DNA of 64,000 nt from CAYMPH01 sp964529415 (GCA_964529415.1 CAZGWD010000010.1:62001-126000); one strand, 5' to 3'; positions 36,101 to 44,349 are shown, counted from the stretch's first letter. Program-made: numbers and translations. Notes: a model not told the origin generated them from the letters alone.

Positions 36101-37890
36101 AGCATTTCACACAAAGACTGGTTTGCATTAACCTCACCGGTAATCAGAGTGAGTGAATTCCCCACAATTGAATGGTCGAACAAATACTTGAATTTATCCT
36201 CGCTCTCGCGCAGCGCTTCTTCAGCAAGCTTTCTATCAGTTATATCAGTTAATACAGCTACTGTGTATTTCAACGATCTGTTGACATTGCGTACGCAATT
36301 CACACCGAGAGTTGTCCATATTACTCTGCCGTCTTTCCTGATGAAACGTTTATCCAGTACATAACTGTCAATTACTCCTGAAACTATCCTGTTAAACTGT
36401 TCAACATCTGCCGGAAGGTCGTCCGGATGCGTCAGTTCAGCCCAGGTCATCTGTTTCAGCTCGCTGCTGGAGTAACCAAGCATCCCGCATGTCCTGTTGT
36501 TTATCTCAAGCCATCCCTTTTCCGGTGAAGTAATTGCGATTCCAATCATCGGCATTTCAAAATAGCTGCGTAAACGGCTCTCCCTTTCCTGGAGTTCCTC
36601 ACTGTTTGCGAGAAGCTCCTCATTTGATGCTTCCATTTCCTCCATGGCAGCATTGAGCTCTTCATTAGTCTGTTCAATCTCCTCAAAGGCGGCCTTCAGT
36701 GACTCCTCTGCCTGCTTTTGCTTTGTAATATCCGAAAAGCTTACAATACTTGCCCACACATTACCCTTCTTGTCAAATAATGGCGAACCGAAAACCTCAA
36801 GCAGCGTTTTTGTTCCATCGGGACGTTCAATGACCATATCATCAACGCTGGAGAATTCACCTGAGAGTCCACGAATCAGGGGCATATCCTTCTCCGGATA
36901 ACTCTCCTGTGTACCAGCTTTAACTGCCTTGTAAATTGTTGCCAGATTATCCTTTGATGTATCCGGAAGAATGCCGCGTCCAAGAAGCATTACAGCCTGT
37001 TCATTTACTACAATCGGTTTTCCGGACGGCGCTTCTATCATCATAACTCCCACCTGAAGATTATTCAGCAAAGTGTCAAATATACTGTTCTGGCGTTCAA
37101 TGGTTTTATCAGATTTTCTGCGTTCTGTGATTTCTTTTATATTGTGAACAAACGAAATGATTTTTCCGGAATTATCATGCATGGGGCTTGCCTGAAGAAT
37201 ATAGTTTTTCCCGTCCTGTTCAAATTCGCTGAATTCCTCTTTCCCAGAATGCAGTGCCATGCTGCATGGACATGTATCAATCGGACATCCTGTTCCATGA
37301 ATCAGCTCATAACATTTTCTTCCGATTATTTTTTCTTTGGGCAGGCCAAGTGATTTCATTCCGGTTTCATTTATTGCAAGAAAAGTATGATCGAGTGATA
37401 TCATGCACACAATATCTGACATTGAATTAAAAGTTTTGTCCCAGGTGGTTCTTGCATGTGATAAATTTTCTTCAGCAAGTTTACGTTCAGCCAGTTCGTT
37501 TTTTATTTTCTGATTCGCATCAAAGAGCTTGAACGCCATTTTAATTGATGCATCAAGAACAGTAGTGCTTGAATTCTTTACAACGTAGCCGTAAGAAGTG
37601 ATCTTTTCTGTTTTTTCAACAATTTCAGGCTCAGTGTGGCTGGATAAAAAAACCACAGGAATATCACGGTCTTTTAAAATAATAGCTGCAGCTTCAGTGC
37701 CGTCAATCCCTTCACCAAGGTCAATATCCATCAGTATGAGATCTATATTTTTATTGGAAGCGGCTGTATCAACTGCATTTACACCTGAATCTGCAGTTAG
37801 AACATCATAGCCGAATTTCTGCAATGTTATAGTTGTCACTATTGAAGTTACAGATTCATCTTCAACAAGCAGAATTGTTTTATTCCCCAT
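33160..37890 (-). CDS. Giant cytoplasmic receiver-multi-PAS-GAF histidine kinase
   Basis: A 1576-residue protein with no membrane segment. Order: receiver (1-125, D55 in LMDIDLG), about seven or eight PAS/PAC modules (each ending in a DITERK-type signature, from about 145 to 1110), a coiled coil (about 392-435, EELNAAMEEMEASNEELL), a GAF domain (about 1120-1285), one more PAS (about 1295-1410), HisKA_2 (EVNHRIKNNMN) and HATPase (about 1430-1576). The receiver lacks the usual Lys-Pro pair and has VVKNS instead. Several PAS modules probably bind small ligands or redox cofactors, so the protein may integrate many internal cues. It has its own promoter region and no adjacent response regulator. 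Confidence 0.9.
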   Translation of the reverse strand: MGNKTILLVEDESVTSIVTTITLQKFGYDVLTADSGVNAVDTAASNKNIDLILMDIDLGEGIDGTEAAAIILKDRDIPVVFLSSHTEPEIVEKTEKITSYGYVVKNSSTTVLDASIKMAFKLFDANQKIKNELAERKLAEENLSHARTTWDKTFNSMSDIVCMISLDHTFLAINETGMKSLGLPKEKIIGRKCYELIHGTGCPIDTCPCSMALHSGKEEFSEFEQDGKNYILQASPMHDNSGKIISFVHNIKEITERRKSDKTIERQNSIFDTLLNNLQVGVMMIEAPSGKPIVVNEQAVMLLGRGILPDTSKDNLATIYKAVKAGTQESYPEKDMPLIRGLSGEFSSVDDMVIERPDGTKTLLEVFGSPLFDKKGNVWASIVSFSDITKQKQAEESLKAAFEEIEQTNEELNAAMEEMEASNEELLANSEELQERESRLRSYFEMPMIGIAITSPEKGWLEINNRTCGMLGYSSSELKQMTWAELTHPDDLPADVEQFNRIVSGVIDSYVLDKRFIRKDGRVIWTTLGVNCVRNVNRSLKYTVAVLTDITDRKLAEEALRESEDKFKYLFDHSIVGNSLTLITGEVNANQSLCEMLGYTLDEFNNKKWQEFTHPDDIELTQSKIDQLYTGKLDSARFNKRFIHKNGSVVWVDLSSSLRRDKDGKPLYLMSSIIEITNRMQMEEKLIMSNIMLEQTFDQSPIPKVLVSMPGAVLQIINPACREFLGIMDEPSYIGTSLLDFNPTFKDYDVNGNPGNVSDLPLARALAGQTTTNEERRIVRKDGTERWELVNAVPIYNFNGEVIAGYLNMIDITERKMAEIELRRSDERYAMILNAVNDGFWDWSIPTGSAYFSSNYYAILGYEDNEFPADYASWRVLVHSEDIDRVEKDLQSSIETGIGFAIDLRMRTKSGEWLWVSTRGKAVELDAYGKALRMVGTLSDITERKNYEEKLIESKLLLNETEKAGKIGGWTFDVETLVQTWTEETFHILEIDTSKGEPEVPEGVGFITPEYRPMAERAIQRAIESGEPYDQEWEVTTDKGNKRWVHSIGKAYKQNGRTIRLSGSFQDITERKRIEDENKLNESRLRKLVDILQHPAGTIQEFLDYALEQALQLTGSKIGYIYHYNEERKQLILNSWSKDVMPNCAVVNPQTCYDLDKTGIWGEAVRQRKPIYVNDYQADNPLKKGYPEGHVKLLKFITIPIFRGESIVSVVGLANKETDYLETDVLQVSLLMDSVWKVIDRMQAEEAVRESEEKYRLLHESAGIGIGYYNIDGIVISYNQKAAKNMGGIPEDFNGKSIYDIFPKQEAEFYHNRIKKAALENEPAIYEDFVPLPSGDKYFFSTFSKISDANNNITGVQIISQDITERKLAEEKIKSLLSEKDIILREVNHRIKNNMNVIHGLLMLQSYEMKDPLSVSALEDSAMRVQSMMILYDKLYRNSDVQNFSVMDYISSLADEIVSNFPDSNTVEIRKKIDDFILDAKRLQTIGIIINELLSNIMKYAFVGRKNGIINLGVSLIEKNISIAVEDNGLGMPESVNFENSTGFGLKLVGMLTKELHGSISIVRKKGTRIILKFEL

Positions 37891-38089
37891 ATTTAATCCT
37901 TTAAATATGTAAAAAAATTTATAATAATCTCACAATGTTATTGAAACTCATAAAGATGAATTTACTTTGAAATTGCAATTAGTTTTTATTATATTAAGTT
38001 TTTAATATAATAATGGAATGGTACACTATAATCATGAAGCAAGTCAATTATTTTTTCAATTATAGTGCAATTATGGGTCAGTTAATCAA

Positions 38090-38245
38090 TCATTTTTCTT
38101 TTGGACAGCCGACAACAAACACTACAGAAGTTTTTTCATCTGTATATGTAGCAACACTATTTATATTACTGCTGAATTTGCAGAGTATCTGTCCATATAA
38201 ATATTCTTTGTGGAATTCACAGTTCAGGCAATTATCTAATTTCAT
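38090..38245 (-). CDS. Small cysteine-containing protein of unknown function (51 residues)
   Basis: Begins MKLDNCLNCEFHKEY and ends VVGCPKEK. Four cysteines (C6, C9, then one in ILCKFSS near 22 and one near 47) form a C-x2-C ... C ... C pattern that could bind a metal. The start at 38245 is preceded closely by GAGGAAG; an outer ATG at 38314 overlaps the HD-GYP gene by 23 bp. It follows the receiver-PAS-HD-GYP gene in the same direction and may be co-expressed with it. I do not recognise the family. Confidence 0.5.
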   Translation of the reverse strand: MKLDNCLNCEFHKEYLYGQILCKFSSNINSVATYTDEKTSVVFVVGCPKEK

Positions 38246-38291
38246 TTCTTCCTCGAGCAATATTGTTCTCCAAACATGCAGCCTGGGTGAG

Positions 38292-39722
38292 TCAGTCAGC
38301 GTATTGTTTTGCAATAAAATTAAAGTCCTCGTTGTTGTCTATAAATATTTTTACGAGATGAGGTTCAAAATGCGATCCGGAACCTTTCAATATTATCTCA
38401 ATAGCTCTATCATGGGACAAAGATTTTTTATAAGGGCGCTCTGAAACAAGCGCATCGTATACATCTGCGAGCGCCATTATTCTCGCACTCAGAGGGATAT
38501 CTTCACCCTTTAATGCAAATGGATAGCCTGTTCCATCCCATTTTTCATGATGATACTTTGAGATTTCCTTGGCAAAATTTAAAAAAGAATTTTCACCGAG
38601 AATAGTTTCAGTCCGCTGTATTGCATCACAGCCGAACGTTGTGTGTTTTTTCATTATATCAAATTCGTCTGATGTCAGCCTGCCGGGCTTCAATAATATG
38701 CTGTCCGGTATGGCAACTTTGCCAATATCGTGCAGGGGAGCTGAATGCCATATCAGTTCAATATCACCGGATGCATACGGAAGATTTTCAGATATTTTTT
38801 CGAGTATAAGTTTAACATACAGCTTGGTTCTTTGTATATGGCCGCCGGTTTCAGGGTCGCGGAATTCTGCAAGTATTGCCATGCTGCTGATAGTAGCTTC
38901 CTGTGTTGTTGATAATGCTTTGGCTCTTGAAACAAGCAAATCTTCAGTATGTTTCCTCTCTGTAATATCTTTAATCACTCCATCGTAAGAAACAAGTTTA
39001 CCGCTTGAATCATATTTGGAAATTGATGTATCGCTGATCCATTTTATTTTTCCATCCCTGCATATAATCCTGTGCTCTATCGGATTAAGTTTTTCCCCAT
39101 TTATTATTCTTGAAAAACTTCCGGCAACCCATTCCCTTTCTTCAGGAACAATCATATTGAACCACAGGTAGGGATTTTCTGAAAACTCTTTTGCTGTATA
39201 GCCAGTAACAGCATAACAGGCTTCACAGTGATTTGTTTCTACTGCTTTTCCATCTTTCACTTTTACAGTATAGAGATAATCAGTTAAACCGTCCGTAATT
39301 CTTTTATATCTTTCTTCGCTTTCTTTAACTTGAATATTTGCATTATTAAGTTCAAATGCCATCTCAATTGAAGACAGCAGTACAAAATCACCGGAATTTT
39401 TTACTACATATCCGTAGCGGGCAATCTTTTTAACTTTATCTACATATTCTTTTTCTGTATGCGAAGAAAGAAACACAATCGGAATATTTCTTTTCGATAA
39501 TATAATCTGAGCAGCTTCAGTGCCGTCAATACCGTCGCCGAGCTCAATGTCCATCAGGATAATATCAATTTCGTTATTGGATTGTGCGATCTGTATGGCA
39601 CTTTCACCGGAATATGCGGTTATTACATGGTAACCGGCTTTCTGAATGGCAGTTGAAGTCATAAGAGCTGTCACGCGCTCATCTTCAACAAGCAGTATTG
39701 TTTTTGCCCCGTCTGATGTCAT
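38292..39722 (-). CDS. Receiver-PAS-HD-GYP protein (probable cyclic-di-GMP phosphodiesterase)
   Basis: A 476-residue response regulator: receiver (1-130, phosphoacceptor D58 in LMDIELGDG), a PAS domain (about 140-260) and an HD-GYP domain (about 285-460) with HDIGK, the HH-containing metal ligands and KWDGTGYPFAL. The receiver is a close relative of those heading the proteins at 33160 and 41964, again with VVKNS in place of Lys-Pro. It should degrade cyclic di-GMP in response to phosphorylation and a PAS signal. The upstream gap contains repeat cluster D. Confidence 0.9.
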   Translation of the reverse strand: MTSDGAKTILLVEDERVTALMTSTAIQKAGYHVITAYSGESAIQIAQSNNEIDIILMDIELGDGIDGTEAAQIILSKRNIPIVFLSSHTEKEYVDKVKKIARYGYVVKNSGDFVLLSSIEMAFELNNANIQVKESEERYKRITDGLTDYLYTVKVKDGKAVETNHCEACYAVTGYTAKEFSENPYLWFNMIVPEEREWVAGSFSRIINGEKLNPIEHRIICRDGKIKWISDTSISKYDSSGKLVSYDGVIKDITERKHTEDLLVSRAKALSTTQEATISSMAILAEFRDPETGGHIQRTKLYVKLILEKISENLPYASGDIELIWHSAPLHDIGKVAIPDSILLKPGRLTSDEFDIMKKHTTFGCDAIQRTETILGENSFLNFAKEISKYHHEKWDGTGYPFALKGEDIPLSARIMALADVYDALVSERPYKKSLSHDRAIEIILKGSGSHFEPHLVKIFIDNNEDFNFIAKQYAD

Positions 39723-39754
39723 TTTTATTGTAATCCTGTATTTAAATAATAGTC

Positions 39755-39947
39755 GGGGTCAGAGCATCCTTGCCGGTGATGGCATTTTAACAATCTCAAA
39801 GTACCTCCCGATAATCCCAACAGCAAAAATTATACAAATACCAATATATATACAGCAAACGATTTGATTCCGCTTCTCTCAGCACATGTTCTTTGAATTC
39901 ATCCGTTGCTCTGACCCCTATTCCCCTCAAATCGATGCTCTGACCCC
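39755..39947. repeat. GGGGTCAGAGC repeat cluster D
   Basis: One forward copy (39755-39765) and two reverse copies (39908-39918, 39937-39947) frame about 140 bp in the 236-bp gap between the HD-GYP regulator and the HisKA_2 kinase. The segment between them is AT-rich with no gene. Confidence 0.85.
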
Positions 39948-39958
39948 GGTTACAGAGT

Positions 39959-41095
39959 TTACTTCACGTCAAATTCCAGAATAAACTTTGTTCCATTATT
40001 TCTTTCAACTTTTATGTTTCCGCCGATCTGTTTTGCAAGCATTGAGACAAGCTTCAGGCCGAATCCGGCAGAATTTTCAACATCGATTGATTCGGGCAGG
40101 CCTATTCCATTGTCTGCTATGACTATGCGGACACGGGTGCTGTCCGGCATCGAACCAGCACCTGTTGAACCTGCATTTACAGTTATAAGCCCATCCTCTA
40201 TACCGGTAAAAGCATACTTCATGATATTTGTTATTAGCTCGTTTATAATAATTCCGAGAGATGATAATATTTTAGCGCTGATCATTACATCATCAATATT
40301 CTTTTCAACCTTTACAAATTTGCTGTTTGGAAAATTTACAATTATTTCATCAATTAGTGTTGAGAAATATTCTTTAATAGACATTTTTTTAAAATTAATA
40401 GACCGGTAAAGCTTATCATACAGAATTGACATGCTCTGCACGCGGTTTCCTGCATCATTTAAAGCATTAATAGCAGAAGGATGATCTTTCATTGTTGCTG
40501 CCTGAAGCTGAAGCAGGCCGGTTATTGTATTCATGTTGTTCTTGATCCTGTGGTGCACTTCTTTAAGCAGAATTTCTTTTTCGCGATTGGCCTGCTCGGC
40601 CTTATCCTTGAAAATATCCGCATTTTGAACAGCTACTATAATATCACTCTCAAAGTTTTTACGATCAGTGACATTTTCAAACGATACTCCTACTTTATCA
40701 TCCGGCAGCGGAAACACTTTGATAGAAAAAGCATTTTCCACAACCCTGTCATCTCCATAATAAATATCTTCAACAAACATGGATTTTTTTGTTCTGGCTA
40801 CATCCGCATATTTTTGAGGAATACCCTTATCTCTTAATCCAGGAAAATTTTCATCCAGTGTTTTCCCTATTACATCTTTAACAGCAATTCCGGTAAATTC
40901 AGCTGAAGCAGGATTGGCGTAAATCATCCGCAGGCTTCTATCATCGTTTAAGTCTTCAAGTTTATATATATGCAATCCTATCTGGATATTTTCTACAATA
41001 TCCGCAGAGAGTTTCAGCAACTCATCATTTTTATCATGACATGCTGTTTCGTCTGTATGCGGCTGCTTTGTATTTTTTTTCTTTTTTGTTTCCAT
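39959..41095 (-). CDS. Soluble PAS-HisKA_2 histidine kinase
   Basis: A 378-residue cytoplasmic kinase: a lysine-rich start, one PAS domain (about 30-145), HisKA_2 with EVHHRIKNNMNTI (H in the phospho-acceptor position) and an HATPase (about 270-378; SLGIIINELITNIMKYAF, DNGIGLPES, GFGLKLV). The C-terminal half closely resembles the kinases at 33160 and 44350. Three bases separate it from the NarL-type regulator upstream, so the two are likely co-transcribed, although NarL regulators more usually pair with HisKA_3 kinases. Confidence 0.9.
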   Translation of the reverse strand: METKKKKNTKQPHTDETACHDKNDELLKLSADIVENIQIGLHIYKLEDLNDDRSLRMIYANPASAEFTGIAVKDVIGKTLDENFPGLRDKGIPQKYADVARTKKSMFVEDIYYGDDRVVENAFSIKVFPLPDDKVGVSFENVTDRKNFESDIIVAVQNADIFKDKAEQANREKEILLKEVHHRIKNNMNTITGLLQLQAATMKDHPSAINALNDAGNRVQSMSILYDKLYRSINFKKMSIKEYFSTLIDEIIVNFPNSKFVKVEKNIDDVMISAKILSSLGIIINELITNIMKYAFTGIEDGLITVNAGSTGAGSMPDSTRVRIVIADNGIGLPESIDVENSAGFGLKLVSMLAKQIGGNIKVERNNGTKFILEFDVK

Positions 41096-41098
41096 TTA

Positions 41099-41767
41099 TC
41101 AGGTTTTCATTGAAACCCAGTGTATGGCATTTTTCACAAGATCGTTGCCGCTTTCAAAATTGAGTTTTTCAATTATATTTTTTCTGTGGCTTTCAATTGT
41201 GTTGGTGCTGAGGTTCAGTTTTTTGGCTATCTCTCCTGTTTTGCATCCCTTGCCAATCAGTTCAAAAATTTCAATTTCCCTGTTTGACATTTTTTCAATT
41301 TCAATCCGTTCAGAATCAGATTCTTTTTGCATCAGCTTATTTATCATTTTACCTGAAATTTTATTGCTGATATATGTATCACCCGAGTAAACCGACCTGA
41401 TAGCTTCTATTATAATCTGCGGTGCTTCATTTTTTGTTATATATCCGTGCGCTCCGGCTTTAATCGCCCGTTCAATATACAGAATTTCCGAATGCATGGA
41501 CAGTACCAGTATTCTTGTTTTTATTTTTCGCCTGGAAATATTCTTAATCAAATCGATTCCGCTTAATTCACCATCGAGAGTGATATCGACTATAGCAACA
41601 TCATGCTCTTCAGCTGCAAGAATTTTTATTGCATCATTAATATTATCAGCTTCACCAATTACCGAAAGATCGGATTCCTTCTCGATCATTCTTTTAATCC
41701 CCTGGCGCATCAGAGGATGGTCTTCTACAATAATAATTTTTATTTTTTCTTTAGTCATAATATTCAC
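41099..41767 (-). CDS. NarL/FixJ-type response regulator
   Basis: A 222-residue transcription factor with an N-terminal receiver (ED pair in VEDHPLMRQG, phosphoacceptor in VDITLDG, Lys in YITKNEAP, again without Pro) and a C-terminal LuxR-type helix-turn-helix (MSNREIEIFELIGKG...EIAKKLNLS, TIESHRKNIIEKL). The start is GTG at 41767 or ATG at 41759. It lies between its probable kinase genes: HisKA_3 upstream (41964) and HisKA_2 downstream (39959). Its leader contains the 112-bp inserted element. Confidence 0.92.
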   Translation of the reverse strand: MNIMTKEKIKIIIVEDHPLMRQGIKRMIEKESDLSVIGEADNINDAIKILAAEEHDVAIVDITLDGELSGIDLIKNISRRKIKTRILVLSMHSEILYIERAIKAGAHGYITKNEAPQIIIEAIRSVYSGDTYISNKISGKMINKLMQKESDSERIEIEKMSNREIEIFELIGKGCKTGEIAKKLNLSTNTIESHRKNIIEKLNFESGNDLVKNAIHWVSMKT

Positions 41768-41896
41768 ATTACAGATTTAGGGAAAAAAAAACTTCCCACT
41801 TTAGCCCCCTTTCCCCCGGAGGGGGCATACAGAGAATTATATATCAATGTACTCGCCCCCTTTGGGGGATGGGGGGCTTTCCAGTATTCACATTAC
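41761..41896. mobile_element. MITE-like 112-bp element flanked by 12-bp direct repeats
   Basis: TATTCACATTAC occurs exactly at 41761-41772 and 41885-41896. Between them lie 112 bp of sequence unlike the AT-rich surroundings: CCCCCTTTCCCCCGGAGGGGGC and, 30 bp on, GCCCCCTTTGGGGG followed by TGGGGGGCT, with self-complementary arms (TAGCCCCC against GGGGGGCT). It contains no coding sequence. The direct repeats look like a target-site duplication. It separates a TATAAT-containing promoter from the NarL-type regulator start. Confidence 0.6.
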
Positions 41897-41901
41897 TTGA
41901 A

Positions 41902-41950
41902 ATTATAACAGATCAGCAAATAAATCAATAGCGGATTTAAGTGATTTTTT
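41902..41950 (-). promoter_or_regulatory. Promoter with recurrent motif, upstream of the NarL-type regulator
   Basis: On the minus strand TTGATT (41923-41928) and a perfect TATAAT (41902-41907) are 15 bp apart. The recurrent motif covers 41923-41950 (plus-strand AATCAATAGCGGAT, then AAGTGATT). Transcription would run through the inserted element into the regulator gene. Confidence 0.5.
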
Positions 41951-41963
41951 TAATTTTTATCTG

Positions 41964-43685
41964 TTATATTTTTAAATTAATTTCAATTTTGAATATATCT
42001 TTTTCTTCAGAAATTCTCAATAATGCTCCTATTAAATCAGCCCTGTATTTCATTATTTTCAGGCCCATACCGTCTTTACTGCTTTGTTTACTGTTTTTTT
42101 TATTGTTAAAAAGCAATATATGCAGATTCTTGCCATCGTGGTTAAAAACAAGATTTATCTTCTCCGCTTTTTCATGCTTGATTGAATTATTAATGGCTTC
42201 TTTTATAATATAATATAAATTTGAAGAAACAGTTTCATCCGTGATGTTGACATCAAAATCTTTATCTATTATCAGATCCGTATTGAAATATTTTTTTACT
42301 TCAGCTCCAAGCTCCTCAATGGCAAATATAAAACCCCCGGTTTCAAAATTAACCGGATGCAGCCCTTTAGAAATATTCCTCACATGATCAATGGAATTGC
42401 TTATAAGATAAATCATTTCATCCAGATCCTTAATATCAACAGGTGCTCCTTTCTGCACTTCCTGTTTCATCATTTCCGTTAAAAATCCAAGATAGGATAA
42501 TTTCTGGCCAAGATCATCATGGAGATTGCTCCCTATAGCCCGTCTTTCATTCTCGCTTATATTTGTAATTTCCTTTTCAAGTTCCTTCTTTTCGGTGATA
42601 TCACGGACAATTGCAATAACTTCATCATCACCGCTTGCTATCATTCGCGCCTCATAATCACGCATGCCCGTGCCTGGTATGGACATCTGATATCCGAATG
42701 TCTGCAGCTGGCCGGTTTCCTGTGTCAGCCGGATATAATATAAAACTAATTCAGAAAATTCGTGAGGTAATATTTCACAGATGTTTTTACCGATAAATGA
42801 AGTTCCGGACTGCACATATAAATCTTTAATATCGGCCTTATAATCAAGAAAAATACCATGGCTGTTAATGCGGAACATTAAATCCGGAATTGTGTTAAGT
42901 ATATCCTGAGCGCGCTTTTCGCTCAAACGGATTTTTTTTTCCGCCTGTTTACGATGGCTTATATCTTTAACATTAATAATCCTGTTAACTGTATTTCCGG
43001 ATTTATCTTTGGTAATTGTAATATCCAGAAGTGCAGGGAATTGTGAACCGTCCTTTTTGTAATGTATTGACTCAAAAGTATGGTGGCCGTTTTCATTGGC
43101 TATTTTAATATTTTTTCCAAGTTCATTGCGGGATTCCTGCGCAAATATGCTTTTAAGATTCATGCCCTTCATTTCTTCGACTGAATACCCGTGCATTTTT
43201 GCAAAGCAGGGATTCATTATATCAAGGTTTTCCCCGTCCGGACTGCAAACCATCACGCCCCACTCGGCATGCTCAATTGCATTTTTCCATTTTTTCAGAT
43301 TAATATTTGCTTCATGGAGTTTCAGGGTCATATTAATTGAAGCAAGCAGAACATAAGACCCTGAATTTTTATGAACATATCCATAGGTGCTTATTTCATC
43401 TGTTTTTCCTACAATTTCTTTTTCAGAATGAGAGGATAGAATTAAAATCGGTAAATCAAAAAGTTTAAGTATTTCTTTTGCCGCCTCAATACCGTTCATC
43501 CTGGAATCAAGCTCTATATCCATAAGAATTATATCTATCATGCTGCCGTCGGCATAAACTATCTGAAGCGCCATTTCACCTGTTGATGCATTGATAACAG
43601 TATAACCTTCATTTTTCAGCGTATTCGTGAGAAATGCTGCAGTAACGCTTTCATCTTCTACCAGTAATATTGTTTTAGTTTCCAA
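41964..43685 (-). CDS. Receiver-PAS-PAS-HisKA_3 histidine kinase
   Basis: A 573-residue soluble kinase: receiver (1-125, D56 in LMDIELDS, VHKNS instead of Lys-Pro), PAS (about 135-250), PAS (about 255-370), HisKA_3 dimerisation domain with the phospho-histidine in NLHDDLGQKL, and a short HATPase (about 480-573, DGMGLKIMKYRADLIGA). Kinases with HisKA_3 normally phosphorylate NarL-type regulators, and one is the next gene (41099-41767), so they are likely partners. The N-terminal receiver suggests that it is itself downstream of another kinase. Confidence 0.9.
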   Translation of the reverse strand: METKTILLVEDESVTAAFLTNTLKNEGYTVINASTGEMALQIVYADGSMIDIILMDIELDSRMNGIEAAKEILKLFDLPILILSSHSEKEIVGKTDEISTYGYVHKNSGSYVLLASINMTLKLHEANINLKKWKNAIEHAEWGVMVCSPDGENLDIMNPCFAKMHGYSVEEMKGMNLKSIFAQESRNELGKNIKIANENGHHTFESIHYKKDGSQFPALLDITITKDKSGNTVNRIINVKDISHRKQAEKKIRLSEKRAQDILNTIPDLMFRINSHGIFLDYKADIKDLYVQSGTSFIGKNICEILPHEFSELVLYYIRLTQETGQLQTFGYQMSIPGTGMRDYEARMIASGDDEVIAIVRDITEKKELEKEITNISENERRAIGSNLHDDLGQKLSYLGFLTEMMKQEVQKGAPVDIKDLDEMIYLISNSIDHVRNISKGLHPVNFETGGFIFAIEELGAEVKKYFNTDLIIDKDFDVNITDETVSSNLYYIIKEAINNSIKHEKAEKINLVFNHDGKNLHILLFNNKKNSKQSSKDGMGLKIMKYRADLIGALLRISEEKDIFKIEINLKI

Positions 43686-43819
43686 TACATTTCCTCATAT
43701 AATAATGGATTTACCTGAAGATTTAATTTGTTTCAAGGATTGTCTTTAAATAGCTTAATTTAATAAATAATAAAATCTATATCAGCATCATTTTCAAATA
43801 TTTTCTGTCTATGAATTTA

Positions 43820-43874
43820 ATTATCACTAAATCCTGAAATATGTCAATAGCTGAAAATAGTGATAATTTGCAGT
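43820..43874 (-). promoter_or_regulatory. Promoter with recurrent motif, upstream of the HisKA_3 kinase
   Basis: Minus strand: TTGACA (43842-43847), 16-bp spacer, GATAAT (43820-43825), about 135 bp before the kinase start. The recurrent motif covers 43842-43874 (plus-strand TGTCAATAGCTGA, AGTGAT, TTTGCAG), with its first six bases forming the -35 box. Confidence 0.6.
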
Positions 43875-43886
43875 GGAAAGATGGTT

Positions 43887-44264
43887 TTAAATAAAATGAG
43901 CATCAATTACCAGTTTCAATTTATTTACATTTAATGGTTTTAATAAATATTCCAGCTGATTCAGCATACCAGCCCGCTCCCTGTTTTTCTGATCATCATA
44001 ACCTGTTATAAATATAACAGGAATATTCGATTCAGACCTTATTGCTGCTGCAGCTTCAATACCGTCAATTTCACCTGCAAGCCTGATATCCATTAATATA
44101 ATATCCGGAGGATTCCTCCTTGAGCTTGCTATAGCATTTTCGCCTGTTGTAACATGCTCTGAAATATTATATCCGAGTTTCTCAAGCTGCGTCTGTAAAA
44201 GCATGGCAGGCACTGCTTCATCTTCAACCAGTAAAATTTTTATGGATTTTTTCATAATCAGCAA
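43887..44264 (-). CDS. Single-domain response regulator
   Basis: A 125-residue receiver with phosphoacceptor in LMDIRLAGEIDG, Thr in ITGYDD and LLKPLNVNKL. It duplicates the receiver at 30653-31021 residue for residue over long stretches (EHVTTGENAI, AAAAIRSES). The outer start is a TTG at 44264; the ATG at 44255 is 12 bp after GGAG, so either is possible. It follows the receiver-HisKA_2 kinase gene by 85 bp and is its likely partner. Confidence 0.85.
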   Translation of the reverse strand: MLIMKKSIKILLVEDEAVPAMLLQTQLEKLGYNISEHVTTGENAIASSRRNPPDIILMDIRLAGEIDGIEAAAAIRSESNIPVIFITGYDDQKNRERAGMLNQLEYLLKPLNVNKLKLVIDAHFI

Positions 44265-44349
44265 TATCTCCTTTAATAATCAGGCATATCTCATAATGCT
44301 TTATCCAGATTAAAGAATATATTCCTCATTCGATTTTCTTTGTACACAT

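Noticed and set aside
38024..38067. CACTATAAT ... ATTATAGTG inverted repeat upstream of the giant kinase
   Set aside because: Arms of 9 bp 26 bp apart in very AT-rich DNA; no T-run or promoter relation that would make it a terminator or operator with confidence.
38013..38444. A 143-codon plus-strand open frame
   Set aside because: It lies antisense to the end of the HD-GYP gene and the cysteine-containing small gene, has no ribosome-binding site and no recognisable motif.
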